In this document: one piece after another, positions 41,162-49,726 of the stretch
Layout: every line of letters begins with the position of its first letter
How positions within the stretch are numbered: the stretch's first letter is position 1
Assembly (NCBI RefSeq): GCF_023954305.1
Contig: NZ_JAMLIG010000001.1
Coordinates: forward strand, 2,728,001-2,792,000
Reading direction: 5' to 3'
DNA: 64,000 nucleotides
From: Mesorhizobium sp.
GTDB taxonomy: Bacteria > Pseudomonadota > Alphaproteobacteria > Rhizobiales > Rhizobiaceae
The notes under the pieces: model-generated
The model's input: only the letters and a program-made list of their open reading frames with translations
Databases searched by the model: none
Told to the model about the DNA's origin: nothing
Made by a program: the position numbers and the translations under genes

Positions 41162-42403
41162 ATGTCGACCGCCGTTTCGCCGCTCGCGCCGAAGTCCCAG
41201 CCCAAGATGCCGCCGATCGAGGGCGTGCGCATCGCCACCGCCGAAGCAGGGATCAAATACAAGGGCCGCACAGATCTTCTGGCGATGGTGTTCGACGAGG
41301 GCACGACCGTCGCGGGTGTCTTCACCCGCTCGAAATGCCCTTCGGCTCCCGTCGATCTCTGCCGGGCGAACCTCCCAGCGGGCAAGGCGCGGGTGCTGGT
41401 GGTGAATTCCGGCAACGCCAACGCCTTCACCGGCAAGAAGGGCAGGGCCTCGACAGAGGCCACCGCGAAGGCCGCCGCTTCGGCCGCCGGTTGCGCCGCC
41501 TCTGACGTCTTCCTCGCCTCGACCGGCGTCATCGGCGAGCCGCTCGACCCGGCCAAATTCACCCATCTCCTGGCGGACATGGCCAAGCGCGCCCAGCCGG
41601 AATTGTGGCCCGAGGCCGGCAAGGCCATCATGACCACCGACACCTATCCGAAATACGCCACCCAGACGGTCCTGCTCGGCGACACGCTGGTCACGATAAA
41701 CGGCATCGCCAAGGGCGCGGGCATGATCGCCCCCGATATGGCCACGATGCTCTCTTTCGTCGCCACCGACGCGCCGATCGCTGCGCCCGTGCTGCAGGAC
41801 ATGCTCTCCAAGGGCACCGCGAAGACGTTCAATGCGGTGACCGTCGACAGCGACACCTCGACCAGCGACACGCTGCTGCTCTTCGCGACGGGAGCGGCGG
41901 CCAGGCGCGGCGCGCCGCGCATCGACAACGTCAAGGATCCCCGGCTGGCGGCCTTCCGCCGCGCGCTCAACAAGATCCTCAAGAACCTGGCGCTGCAGGT
42001 CGTCCGCGACGGCGAGGGCGCGCGCAAGGAGGTAGAGGTGACCGTGACGGGCGCCAAATCCGCGCGTTCGGCCAAGAAGATCGCGCTGTCCATCGCCAAT
42101 TCGCCGCTGGTCAAGACCGCGGTCGCCGGCGAGGACGCCAACTGGGGCCGCGTCGTGATGGCCGTCGGCAAGGCGGGCGAACCGGCCGACCGCGACCGCC
42201 TCTCGGTGTTTTTCGGCGACATCCGCGTCGCGCATGAAGGCGAGCGCGATCCCGATTATTCCGAGGCCGCGACGTCGGCCTACATGAAGCGGGACCGCAT
42301 CCGGATACGCGCCGACATCGGCCTCGGGCGCGGCAAGGCGACGGTGTGGACCTGCGATCTCACCAAGGAATATGTCGCCATCAACGGCGACTACAGAAGC
42401 TGA
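41162..42403 (+). CDS. argJ: Bifunctional ornithine acetyltransferase / N-acetylglutamate synthase
   Basis: Recycles the acetyl group between N-acetylornithine and glutamate in arginine synthesis, and can start the pathway with acetyl-CoA. It is 413 residues. The precursor cleaves itself before the nucleophile Thr195 in KGAGMIAPDMATMLSF, giving alpha and beta subunits. RVLVVNSGNANAFTG and GEDANWGRVVMAVGKAGEP are further family signatures. The ATG at 41162 fits the family N-terminus; the longer frame upstream is rejected. Confidence 0.96.
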   Translation: MSTAVSPLAPKSQPKMPPIEGVRIATAEAGIKYKGRTDLLAMVFDEGTTVAGVFTRSKCPSAPVDLCRANLPAGKARVLVVNSGNANAFTGKKGRASTEATAKAAASAAGCAASDVFLASTGVIGEPLDPAKFTHLLADMAKRAQPELWPEAGKAIMTTDTYPKYATQTVLLGDTLVTINGIAKGAGMIAPDMATMLSFVATDAPIAAPVLQDMLSKGTAKTFNAVTVDSDTSTSDTLLLFATGAAARRGAPRIDNVKDPRLAAFRRALNKILKNLALQVVRDGEGARKEVEVTVTGAKSARSAKKIALSIANSPLVKTAVAGEDANWGRVVMAVGKAGEPADRDRLSVFFGDIRVAHEGERDPDYSEAATSAYMKRDRIRIRADIGLGRGKATVWTCDLTKEYVAINGDYRS

Positions 42404-42417
42404 GCGGCTTGCCGGGC

Positions 42418-43185
42418 GTGCCTCTCTTCGAGTCCAGCCGGCTCCCGGTCGTCCGCCGCTTCGAGGCGGCCGGCTTCCGCGCCTGGCCGGCGTCGTCGGT
42501 CCATTATGACGGCACCTGGGTGATCCGGCTTACCGCCGGACATCCGGCGAAGCGGCTTAATTCGATCAATCCGCTCGATCCGAGCGATTGCGACAACCTG
42601 ACCGAGCGGATCGCCCGCGCATCCGGCCGGTTCGACGCCTATGGCCGGCCGACCACCTTCAGGATGTCGCCGCTCGGCGGCGCCTTCATCTCCGCCTATC
42701 TCGACCAGGAAGGCTGGATCCGCTTTTCGGATTCGATCGTCATGTCGATCGATCTCGTTTCGATCGATCTCGAGCGGGTGATGAACCAGATCCCGATGAA
42801 GGACATGGCCCGCTTCATCAGCGCGGCGATGGTGGTGCACGATTTCGAGCCTTCGATCCGGCCGGGCCTGTCGGAGATCGTCAGTTCGATCGAGCCGGAG
42901 AGCGGGCTCTTCCTGCTGGAGGAGGAGGATCGGCCGGTGGCGAGCGCGATCTGCGTGCATGATGGGGATCTCGCCGGCCTGTTCGAGGTCGCCACCGCCA
43001 GCAGCGAGCGCGGCAAGGGGCATGGCCGGCGCGTGGTGCTGTCGGCGCTCAAATGGGCGCGGCTCAGGGGCGCCAGGATCGGCTGGCTGCAGGTCGAGGC
43101 GAACAACGCCGCCGCCATCGCGCTCTACCAATCCCTCGGCTTCCGCAGGGTCTACGACTACCACTACCGCCAGCCGCCGAAGTGA
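42418..43185 (+). CDS. GNAT-family N-acetyltransferase
   Basis: A protein of about 255 residues with a C-terminal GNAT domain (about residues 130-250). ERGKGHGRRVVLSALKWARL is the acetyl-CoA-binding motif A, and EANNAAAIALYQSLGFRRVY motif B. The substrate is unknown. GTG at 42418 and TTG at 42409 are both possible starts, neither with a strong ribosome-binding site. It starts within 20 bp of the argJ stop and is followed after 15 bp by mutT, so the three form an operon. Confidence 0.87.
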   Translation: MPLFESSRLPVVRRFEAAGFRAWPASSVHYDGTWVIRLTAGHPAKRLNSINPLDPSDCDNLTERIARASGRFDAYGRPTTFRMSPLGGAFISAYLDQEGWIRFSDSIVMSIDLVSIDLERVMNQIPMKDMARFISAAMVVHDFEPSIRPGLSEIVSSIEPESGLFLLEEEDRPVASAICVHDGDLAGLFEVATASSERGKGHGRRVVLSALKWARLRGARIGWLQVEANNAAAIALYQSLGFRRVYDYHYRQPPK

Positions 43186-43200
43186 CCGAAGGTACCGTCG

Positions 43201-43629
43201 ATGAGTGAGGCAAATCCCGACACGCAAGCCAAGCCGCTCCTGCTGGTCGCCGCCTGCGCGCTGGTCGACGCCGACGGCCGCGTGCTGATCACCGAGCGTC
43301 CGCCGGGCAAGAAGCTCGCCGGACTGTGGGAATTTCCCGGCGGCAAGATCGAGCCGGGCGAGACGCCGGAGGAAACGGTGGTGCGCGAACTGCGCGAGGA
43401 ACTCGCCGTCGAGACCAAGGTCGCGTGCCTTGCGCCGCTGACCTTCGCCAGCCACGCCTACGAGGAGTTCAACCTCTTGATGCCGCTGTTCGTCTGCCGC
43501 CGCTTCTGGGGCACGCCGACGGGGCTGGAAGGGCAGCGGCTGAAATGGGTGCGTCCGCGCGACATGCGCACCTATCCGATGCCGCCGGCCGACGCGCCGC
43601 TGATCCCGTTCCTGATCGACCTTTTGTAA
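43201..43629 (+). CDS. mutT: 8-oxo-dGTP diphosphatase MutT (Nudix)
   Basis: Removes oxidised dGTP from the nucleotide pool, preventing A:T to C:G mutations. It is 142 residues. The Nudix box spans residues 47-70, with its GGKIEPGE start and REELREE-like glutamates (VVRELREELAV) all present. LITERPPGKKLAGLWEFPGG precedes it, as in MutT. The ATG at 43201 has GAAGG upstream. Confidence 0.93.
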   Translation: MSEANPDTQAKPLLLVAACALVDADGRVLITERPPGKKLAGLWEFPGGKIEPGETPEETVVRELREELAVETKVACLAPLTFASHAYEEFNLLMPLFVCRRFWGTPTGLEGQRLKWVRPRDMRTYPMPPADAPLIPFLIDLL

Positions 43630-43656
43630 CGTCGTTAATCGATCCTTTAGCCAAAG

Positions 43657-44043
43657 GTGAAAATACTGCCTTTCGAAACCGGGCGCCGCCATGCCCGGGA
43701 TGCGAACGCAGAGGCACTGATGAATCCCGAAGCTGACTGGCAGTCCATCCGCGGCGATCGCGACTCGGTCCTCGGCATCGCCGGCATCGGCATCCTGCGG
43801 ATCAGCCTGCTGTTCGGTTCGGCTGCCGTGGCGCTGGCACTGATCCTGGCGCCGATCGCAGACAGCCAGACGCGGCGGTTCGTCGGAGGCGCGGGCGACG
43901 GACTCGACCGGATGTCGACCGGCTCCATCGGCCGCAGCGGAACGGGCGGCGGCTACACGATCCGGCGCAGCGTGCTGCAGGATTCGCCCACCGCGATCTG
44001 CATCATCCGCGACAACGGCACGCGCAGCGGCGATTGCGGCTGA
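43657..44043 (+). CDS. Hypothetical single-span membrane protein
   Basis: A 128-residue protein with one strong membrane helix (ILRISLLFGSAAVALALILA, about residues 47-66) preceded by a conserved-looking RGDRDSVLGIAGIG segment. The C-terminal part is glycine- and serine-rich, with two cysteines in TAICIIRDNGTRSGDCG, so it may be periplasmic and disulfide-bonded. It looks like a Rhizobiales-specific protein of unknown role. The GTG at 43657 or ATG at 43720 could be the start. Confidence 0.7.
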   Translation: MKILPFETGRRHARDANAEALMNPEADWQSIRGDRDSVLGIAGIGILRISLLFGSAAVALALILAPIADSQTRRFVGGAGDGLDRMSTGSIGRSGTGGGYTIRRSVLQDSPTAICIIRDNGTRSGDCG

Positions 44044-44138
44044 GGGGCGTTTTCAGATTCGGTTAATGCTGTCGCGTTAACCTTTCTTAATTCCGTTCCG
44101 CTAAGGTGTTCGCAAGGCAGACGACGAGGATGCAGGCA

Positions 44139-44309
44139 ATGTTCAGCCGTTTTCTGAAGGATCGCAGCGGAACCACCGCCGTCGAATACGGCATGATCAT
44201 CGTCTGCCTGTCGCTCGTCATCATCGGCGGCATTTCGCAGACGGGCAATTCGGTCGAGGATATGTTCGCCAATCCCGCGCGCGCCCTGCAGAACACGCTC
44301 GGCGACTGA
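44139..44309 (+). CDS. Flp/Fap-family type IVb pilin
   Basis: A 56-residue prepilin. After a short basic leader, RSGTTAVEYGMIIVCLSLVI carries the cleavage site for the TadV/CpaA peptidase (after Gly, with Glu at +5) and the hydrophobic helix that assembles the pilus. The ATG at 44139 is preferred, with GAGG nine bases upstream; ATG at 44130 is possible. No tad/cpa assembly genes lie nearby, so it depends on genes elsewhere. Confidence 0.88.
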   Translation: MFSRFLKDRSGTTAVEYGMIIVCLSLVIIGGISQTGNSVEDMFANPARALQNTLGD

Positions 44310-44328
44310 TCGACTGCTCATCGCTTGT

Positions 44329-44602
44329 CTAGAGCAATTCCGGTGAACGTTGAGTCACTCTGCCGGGGGGAATTCGGGTCAAGGTCGAGGTCTTCGGCGC
44401 GGTCGTGCTGGTGGCACGGCCAAGTTCGGAGACCGATGGATTTGGCCCGAATTCACCCGGCCCGAAGGGTTTCCCGCTGGCGGGCGCCCGCGGCGTCAGG
44501 CGGACTGGGCCGTGCCACCAGCACGACCTGCACCGCCTTCCTGGCGGTTCGCCTCGCCATCGGAGAAACAGAGTGACCCAACGCTCACCGGAATTACTCT
44601 AG
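44329..44602. repeat. 274-bp inverted-repeat (MITE-like) element
   Basis: The two ends form a terminal inverted repeat: over 32 bases from 44331, 29 match the reverse complement of the right end (CAATTCCGGTG on the left against CACCGGAATTA on the right). A second inner pair, GGTCGTGCTGGTGGCACGGC near 44402 with its complement near 44510, extends the symmetry. No reading frame of note is inside. The right end covers the last codons of the downstream methyltransferase gene. It resembles Rhizobiales intergenic palindromic elements. Confidence 0.72.
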
Positions 44603-45466
44603 GTCGCCCAGAGCCTTGGCCAGCGAAAGTTTCGCCGATCCGGGCCTGAGCGGCTTCTGCTGCGACGGCGCCGGCGCCCAGCCGGACAGCCAGATCGTCG
44701 CGAAAGTTGCGCGGACGCGCCCGTCCGGATCCGAAAACCGTTCCGCATAGAGCTCCGCCGCGCGCAGGAAGAGGGCTCGCCGGGCCGGTTTCCTCAGCCG
44801 CGCGAGAAGCGTGTTGGTCGCGCCCATCGCGCGCAGGTCGCGCATCAGCGCGAACATCGAATCGTAGCGCACCGTCACCGTCTCGATGTCGGCGACGGGC
44901 AGCGCCAGGCCGGCGCGTTGGAGGAGCGCTCCGGCGTCCCTGACGTCGGCGAAGGGCAGGATGCGCGGACTGGCGCCGCCCGTAAGTTCGATCTCGGCGG
45001 CAAGCAGGCTGTCGCGCAGCTCCGCAAGCGTGCCGGCCCCGGGAAAGGCGGCGACGAACAGGCCGTCCGGTTTCAACGCGCGGCGCGCCTGGATGAGCAG
45101 GCCCGGCAGGTCGTTCACCTCGTGAAGGGCCATCAGCGACACGATGAGGTCGAGCGAGGCCGGCTCAAGCGGAACCGTTTCCGGCGCCGCGAGCCGCGCG
45201 CCGGACGCGCCGGCGAACGCGCCGTGGGCGACGATCTCGACGATCTCGTCGACCTTGCCCGTCGACAGAAGAGACCGCGCCGCCGCATCACCGTGAGAAT
45301 AGAGCGTGGCGGCGCGGGGAAACCGCCGCGCCACGGCAGCGATCCGGTCGGCGAGGTCCTCCGCCGCCCGGTCGAGCAGGAAACCGGCACCCGGGACCGG
45401 TCTGGCTAGGGCGCGGAGCTTCCGCCGCGTTGCAAGATCGGTATCGATGATCGGTTCCAAGGGCAC
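44594..45466 (-). CDS. Methyltransferase-domain protein (BioC/NDUFAF5-like)
   Basis: A 290-residue protein of the class I methyltransferase fold. SLDLIVSLMALHEVNDLPG and QARRALKPDGLFVAAFPGAG are the family segments, and FLLDRAAEDLADRIAAVARR opens the domain. The alphaproteobacterial group is the ancestor of mitochondrial NDUFAF5, a complex I arginine hydroxylase; the role here is inferred only. The start is GTG at 45466. The stop lies in the right end of the inverted-repeat element, so the last three codons may derive from it. Confidence 0.82.
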   Translation of the reverse strand: MPLEPIIDTDLATRRKLRALARPVPGAGFLLDRAAEDLADRIAAVARRFPRAATLYSHGDAAARSLLSTGKVDEIVEIVAHGAFAGASGARLAAPETVPLEPASLDLIVSLMALHEVNDLPGLLIQARRALKPDGLFVAAFPGAGTLAELRDSLLAAEIELTGGASPRILPFADVRDAGALLQRAGLALPVADIETVTVRYDSMFALMRDLRAMGATNTLLARLRKPARRALFLRAAELYAERFSDPDGRVRATFATIWLSGWAPAPSQQKPLRPGSAKLSLAKALGDLE

Positions 45467-45555
45467 GGTCCGGGCTTTGCGGCTGACGGCGAAAGCCTGC
45501 CTTGCGGCGGCAAGCGCGCGTGCTAGCCTGTGTAGAACCTCAGGTGGCCGATCGG

Positions 45556-46329
45556 ATGCTGGAGATCAAGAGCCTCGCCGCGACGGCCGCGTCGATGTCG
45601 GCGCGGCTCATGTTCCCGCCGGTCTGCGCGGGATGCCGCCGCATCGTCAGCGAGCCGGGCTCGCTGTGCGGCGACTGCTGGCGCGGCCTGCGGTTCCTGG
45701 AGCAGCCCTGGTGCGAGGTGATGGGCACGCCGTTCGGCCATGAGATGGGGCCGGGAATGCTCTCGGCCGATGCGATCGCCAATCCGCCGCCCTTCGACCG
45801 GGCGCGGGCGGCCGTGGCGCATGGCGGTATCGCGCGGCGCATGGTCCACGGGCTCAAATATGGCGACCGCACGGATCTCGCGCCGTGGATGGCGAAATGG
45901 ATGATCCGCGCCGGGCGCGAGGTCCTGCCCGGTGCCGAGTTGATCGTGCCGGTGCCGCTGCACCGCACGCGCTTCCTGTGGCGGCGGTTCAACCAGTCGG
46001 CGGAGCTGGCGCGGGCAATCTCGCGCCTGTCGGGCGTGCCATTCTCGCCGCACGTGGTCCATCGCGTGAGGCCGACGCGGCAGCAGGTCGGGCTCGGGCT
46101 GAGACAGCGCGAGGACAATGTGCGGGGCGCCTTCAAGGTGACGCCGGAGGCCGAGATCGAGGTGGCGGGCCGGCGCATCGTCGTGGTCGACGACGTCTAC
46201 ACGACCGGGGCGACCGTCTCGGCGGTGGCAAAGGCCTTGCGCAGGGCGGGGGCCTTGCGCATCGACGTGCTCACCTTTGCCCGCGTCCTGCCGGGGGACT
46301 TTCGACCCGAGGAAGACGGCACTATATAG
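45556..46329 (+). CDS. ComF-family phosphoribosyltransferase-like protein
   Basis: A 257-residue protein with an N-terminal zinc-finger (CAGC and CGDC pairs, about residues 24-43) and a C-terminal PRTase domain whose PRPP loop is IVVVDDVYTTGATVSAV. The family includes ComF of competence and many housekeeping homologues of unknown reaction. It is divergent from the methyltransferase gene and starts the operon ComF-grxC-nitrilase-DUF1178. ATG 45556 is used; GTG at 45544 is possible. Confidence 0.9.
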   Translation: MLEIKSLAATAASMSARLMFPPVCAGCRRIVSEPGSLCGDCWRGLRFLEQPWCEVMGTPFGHEMGPGMLSADAIANPPPFDRARAAVAHGGIARRMVHGLKYGDRTDLAPWMAKWMIRAGREVLPGAELIVPVPLHRTRFLWRRFNQSAELARAISRLSGVPFSPHVVHRVRPTRQQVGLGLRQREDNVRGAFKVTPEAEIEVAGRRIVVVDDVYTTGATVSAVAKALRRAGALRIDVLTFARVLPGDFRPEEDGTI

Positions 46330-46350
46330 ACGGCAAGGCTGGACCCGGAC

Positions 46351-46608
46351 ATGACACAGGTTACGATCTACACACGCGATTTCTGCGGTTACTGCGCGGC
46401 GGCGAAGCGGCTGCTCAGCGAAAAGGGCGTCGATTTCCAGGAGCACGACGCGACCTATTCGCCGGACCTTCGCAAGGAGATGATCCAGCGCGCCAACGGC
46501 CGCTCGACCTTCCCTCAGATCTTCATCGGCGAGACGCATGTCGGCGGCTGCGACGACCTCTATGAGCTCGATCGCACCGGCAAGCTCGACCCGCTCCTGG
46601 CCGCCTGA
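46351..46608 (+). CDS. grxC: Glutaredoxin 3
   Basis: An 85-residue dithiol glutaredoxin that reduces disulfides and mixed glutathione disulfides. The active site is C12-G-Y-C15 in TRDFCGYCAAAKRLL. The glutathione-binding TFPQIFIGETHVGGCDD contains the cis-proline and the GG loop. It lies 21 bp after the ComF-like gene and 11 bp before the nitrilase-family gene. Confidence 0.95.
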   Translation: MTQVTIYTRDFCGYCAAAKRLLSEKGVDFQEHDATYSPDLRKEMIQRANGRSTFPQIFIGETHVGGCDDLYELDRTGKLDPLLAA

Positions 46609-46619
46609 GGATCCGCGAC

Positions 46620-47477
46620 ATGACCACATTCAAGGCCGCCGCCCTGCAGATGCGTTCGGGCATGTCGGTCGAACGGAATGCCGAGGCGTTCGAGGCGATG
46701 GTGCGCGAGGCGGCGGGAAACGGCGCCACCTACATCCAGTCGCCGGAGATGACGGGCGCCCTGATGCGCGACCGTGCCGCGCTCAAGGCGTCGCTGAGGG
46801 ACGATTCGGGCGACCTGATCGCGTCCGCGGCCCGGCGCCTGGCCCGCGAGCTCGGCGTCCACATCCATGTCGGCTCCACTGCGATTGCCGCCGGCGAGAA
46901 GATCGCCAATCGCGGTTTCATGGTCGACCCGGACGGCGCCGACATCGCCACCTACGACAAGATCCACATGTTCGACGTCGATCTCGACAATGGCGAGAGC
47001 TGGCGCGAATCCGCCACCTATCAGCCGGGCGGGCGCAGCGTCGTCGCCGAGCTGCCTTTCGCCACGATCGGCATGGCGGTGTGCTACGACCTGCGCTTCC
47101 CGCAGCTCTTCCGCGCCCAGGCGATGGCGGGCGCCGAGGTGCTAACCGTTCCCGCCGCCTTCACCCGCCAGACCGGCGAGGCGCACTGGCACGTCCTCCT
47201 TCGCGCCCGCGCCATCGAGAACGGCGCCTGGGTGATCGCCGCCGCGCAAGGCGGAACGCATGAGGACGGCCGCGAGACATTCGGCCATTCGATGATCGTC
47301 GACCCCTGGGGCGGCATCGTCGCCGCAGCCGACCATGCCGAGCCCGGCATCGTCTATGCCGAGGTGGACCCCGCCGCCTCGGCCGAGGCGCGCAAGAAGA
47401 TCCCGAACCTCAAGAACGCGCGGGAATTCGCGATCGAGCTTGTCCGCGCAACGCCCGCGCTGAAAGCCGCATCGTGA
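46620..47477 (+). CDS. Carbon-nitrogen hydrolase (Nit1/deaminated-glutathione-amidase-like)
   Basis: A 285-residue nitrilase-superfamily amidase. The Glu-Lys-Cys triad is Glu43 (SPEMTG), Lys113 (YDKIHMFD) and Cys155 (VCYDLRFP). Nit1 relatives hydrolyse deaminated glutathione, a waste product of aminotransferases. Cotranscription with grxC agrees with a glutathione-related role, but this is inference. The end overlaps the DUF1178 start as GTGA. Confidence 0.92.
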   Translation: MTTFKAAALQMRSGMSVERNAEAFEAMVREAAGNGATYIQSPEMTGALMRDRAALKASLRDDSGDLIASAARRLARELGVHIHVGSTAIAAGEKIANRGFMVDPDGADIATYDKIHMFDVDLDNGESWRESATYQPGGRSVVAELPFATIGMAVCYDLRFPQLFRAQAMAGAEVLTVPAAFTRQTGEAHWHVLLRARAIENGAWVIAAAQGGTHEDGRETFGHSMIVDPWGGIVAAADHAEPGIVYAEVDPAASAEARKKIPNLKNAREFAIELVRATPALKAAS

Positions 47478-47899
47478 TCCGCTTCTCGCTCCACTGCGAC
47501 CAGGCTCACGAATTCGAAGGCTGGTTCCGCGACAATGACGACTTCGACACGCAGTCGAAGCGCGGCTTCGTCGAATGCCCCGCCTGCGGCTCGCACAAGG
47601 TGTCGAAGTCGCTGATGGCGCCGGCCGTGTCGACCGGCCGGAAAAAGGAGAAGATGGCGCTCGCCGCCACCGCCGAGCAGAAGAAGCTGATGGCGGCACT
47701 GAAGGAAATGTCGCAGCAGGTGCGCGAGAACGCCGAGAACGTCGGCGACAAATTCGCCGAGGAGGCACGCAAGATCCATTTCGGCGAGACCGAAGCCCGC
47801 GGCATCTACGGCGAAGCGACCGTCGAGGAAGCCCGCGGCCTGATCGAGGACGGGGTCGAGTTCATGCCGCTGCCGGTGTTCCCGGACGACCGGAACTGA
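47474..47899 (+). CDS. DUF1178-family protein
   Basis: A 141-residue cytoplasmic protein of unknown role that usually follows the nitrilase gene in alphaproteobacteria. The N-terminus has a zinc-ribbon-like CDQAHEF and ECPACGSHKVSKSLMAP, followed by a charged helical part, then KIHFGETEARGIYGEAT and FMPLP. GTG start coupled to the previous stop. Confidence 0.9.
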   Translation: MIRFSLHCDQAHEFEGWFRDNDDFDTQSKRGFVECPACGSHKVSKSLMAPAVSTGRKKEKMALAATAEQKKLMAALKEMSQQVRENAENVGDKFAEEARKIHFGETEARGIYGEATVEEARGLIEDGVEFMPLPVFPDDRN

Positions 47900-47930
47900 G
47901 GGCTTCGCCGCGTTCCACACGCAAAGCAGC

Positions 47931-47985
47931 CTGATGGCATGCCATCAGCTGCCGTCTTGATGGCAGGTCGCTTGAGGCTTATTCT
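47931..47985 (+). promoter_or_regulatory. Promoter and palindromic operator of VapBC module 2
   Basis: A perfect 18-bp palindrome, CTGATGGCATGCCATCAG (47931-47948), lies just upstream of a promoter with TTGATG (47957-47962), 17-bp spacing and TATTCT (47980-47985). The -35 box repeats the half-site TTGATGGCA. This fits autorepression by the VapB-VapC complex. Confidence 0.7.
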
Positions 47986-48010
47986 CAGCAGACAATGAGG
48001 AGGCGCATTC

Positions 48011-48259
48011 ATGGCCGAGCCCCAGCTTTCCGTACGCAGCGCCAAGGCAATCGAAATCGCTCACCGGCTGGCTCTTCGCGAGAGGCGTACGGTTGCCAGT
48101 ATTGTCGAGCGCGCGTTGGAGGACTACGACCTCAAGACCACGGGCCGCGAGCCGGCGGAGGTATTTTACAAGCGGATAGCCGAACAATACGGTGTCGACA
48201 TCGACCTTGAAGAGGTCATCAAGGAAGGCCGGAAGCCTCATCCAGGCATCGACCTTTGA
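48011..48259 (+). CDS. vapB: Type II antitoxin VapB (Rv0623-like)
   Basis: An 82-residue antitoxin. The N-terminal half (LSVRSAKAIEIAHRLALRER, then TVASIVERALEDY) resembles the PSK/Rv0623 type ribbon-helix-helix DNA-binding domain. The C-terminus is acidic and would bind the toxin. The ATG follows TGAGGAGGC. TTGA overlap with the toxin gene. Confidence 0.88.
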   Translation: MAEPQLSVRSAKAIEIAHRLALRERRTVASIVERALEDYDLKTTGREPAEVFYKRIAEQYGVDIDLEEVIKEGRKPHPGIDL

Positions 48260-48669
48260 TCTTCCTCGACACGAACGTCGTTTCCGAAGACTTCCGCCCG
48301 GAGCCAAGTCCGGCAGTGCTGGATTGGCTCAGGCGACACGACGTGGAACTCATGCTTTCGACCGTCGTGATTGCCGAGATTTCCTTCGGCATCTCGAAGA
48401 TCAGGCCGGAACAGCGCGCGCGTCGCCTTTCGCTCGGTCTTGCCGAGTGGCGCCGTCGCTTCACGGGTCGGATCTTCCCGTTTACCGAGGAAGCAGCGCT
48501 CGTCTACGGCGAATTGATGGGCGACGCGGCTCGTCGTGGCCGCGGGATGCAATCGATGGACGGCATGATCGCCGCCATCGCCCGGGTGAACAAAGCCAAG
48601 CTCGCAACCCGCAACACCGCGCATTTCGAGCATTGCGGCCTCGACTTGATCAATCCCTGGCAACACTGA
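48256..48669 (+). CDS. vapC: Type II toxin VapC (FitB-like PIN domain)
   Basis: A 137-residue PIN-domain RNase. MIFLDTNVVSEDFRPEPSPA has the first catalytic Asp (residue 5), VVIAEISFGISKIRPEQRA the Glu, and MQSMDGMIAAIARVNKAKLA the second Asp, followed by TRNTAHFEHCGLDLINPW. This is the FitB/VapC subgroup with a mobile toxin loop. The start is TTG at 48256, overlapping the vapB stop, so translation is coupled. The pair sits between DUF1178 and ubiG, genes that adjoin in many relatives. Confidence 0.93.
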   Translation: MIFLDTNVVSEDFRPEPSPAVLDWLRRHDVELMLSTVVIAEISFGISKIRPEQRARRLSLGLAEWRRRFTGRIFPFTEEAALVYGELMGDAARRGRGMQSMDGMIAAIARVNKAKLATRNTAHFEHCGLDLINPWQH

Positions 48670-48748
48670 AGCCGTCGACAGGCGCGGATCGTCTCCGTGC
48701 CAACCTCGCAAATCGGGAGCCGCGCTCCAGAATTGCAAGGATAATCGC

Positions 48749-49501
48749 TCAGATCAGCGAGGACTTCTCCGCCAGCACCATGTAGTTGACGTCCATGTCC
48801 TTCGAGCGCTGCCAGCGGTCGGCAAGCGGATTGTAGGTCACGCCTGAGCGGTCGACGATCGAAAGCCCCGCCTTGGCGAGGCCGGCTTCGAGTTCATCCG
48901 GGCGCACCAGCTTGCCGAACTGGTGGGTGCCGCGCGGCAGCCAGCGCAGCACGTATTCGGCGCCGATGATGGCGAGGCCCAGCGCCTTCAGCGTGCGATT
49001 GATGGTGGCGACGAACATCAGGCCGCCGGGCTTTACCATCTGCCCGCATTTGGCGAGGAAGAGGTCGACGTCGGCGACGTGCTCGACCACTTCCATGTTG
49101 AGGATCACGTCGAACTGCTCGCCCTCGTCGGCCAGCGCCTCGGCGGTCGTGGCGCGGTAGTCGATGGTCAGTCCGCTCGCCACGCCGTGCAGCTTCGCCA
49201 CCTCGATATTGGTGGCAGACGCGTCGGCGCCGACCACCTCGGCGCCCAGACGCGCCATCGGCTCGCACAGAAGGCCGCCGCCGCAGCCGATGTCGAGGAT
49301 GCGCAGGCCTTCGAACGGATGCGGCGCGCGGGTGTCGCGGCCGAATCGCGCCGCCACCTGGTCGCGGATATAGGCGAGGCGCACGGGATTGAACTTGTGC
49401 AGCGGCCGGAACTTGCCGTTCGGATCCCACCACTCGGCGGCCATGCGGGAAAAGCGCTCAACTTCGTCGGCGTCGATGGTCGTGCGTCTGGCTTCGGCCA
49501 T
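48749..49501 (-). CDS. ubiG: Ubiquinone biosynthesis O-methyltransferase
   Basis: Carries out both O-methylations of ubiquinone synthesis, using SAM. It is 250 residues. Motif I is LRILDIGCGGGLLCEP near residue 66; EWWDPNGKFRPLHKFNPVRL and FLPRGTH-type WLPRGTHQFGKLVRP are UbiG signatures. The ATG at 49501 fits the family N-terminus; the extension upstream is rejected. It is divergent from the ABC exporter genes. Confidence 0.95.
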   Translation of the reverse strand: MAEARRTTIDADEVERFSRMAAEWWDPNGKFRPLHKFNPVRLAYIRDQVAARFGRDTRAPHPFEGLRILDIGCGGGLLCEPMARLGAEVVGADASATNIEVAKLHGVASGLTIDYRATTAEALADEGEQFDVILNMEVVEHVADVDLFLAKCGQMVKPGGLMFVATINRTLKALGLAIIGAEYVLRWLPRGTHQFGKLVRPDELEAGLAKAGLSIVDRSGVTYNPLADRWQRSKDMDVNYMVLAEKSSLI

Positions 49502-49726
49502 GTCGTTCGTCTCCCTCTGCGGCCCAAACAAGTCGGGCGAGAGGGCGCCGATGTCAAGGCGCCGGCATCGTGGAAAGGGATCCGCGGCGGGCGCCCGGCC
49601 GTCAGCACCGCCGGCGGATCAGCGCGGCCAACGCATGTCAGGGCCTGTCAGCTACCGATCAGGGCAGGTTGGGGCGGGCGGCGAACCGGCCTATATCGGG
49701 CACACCTTTCGCAGAAGTCATTGCCG

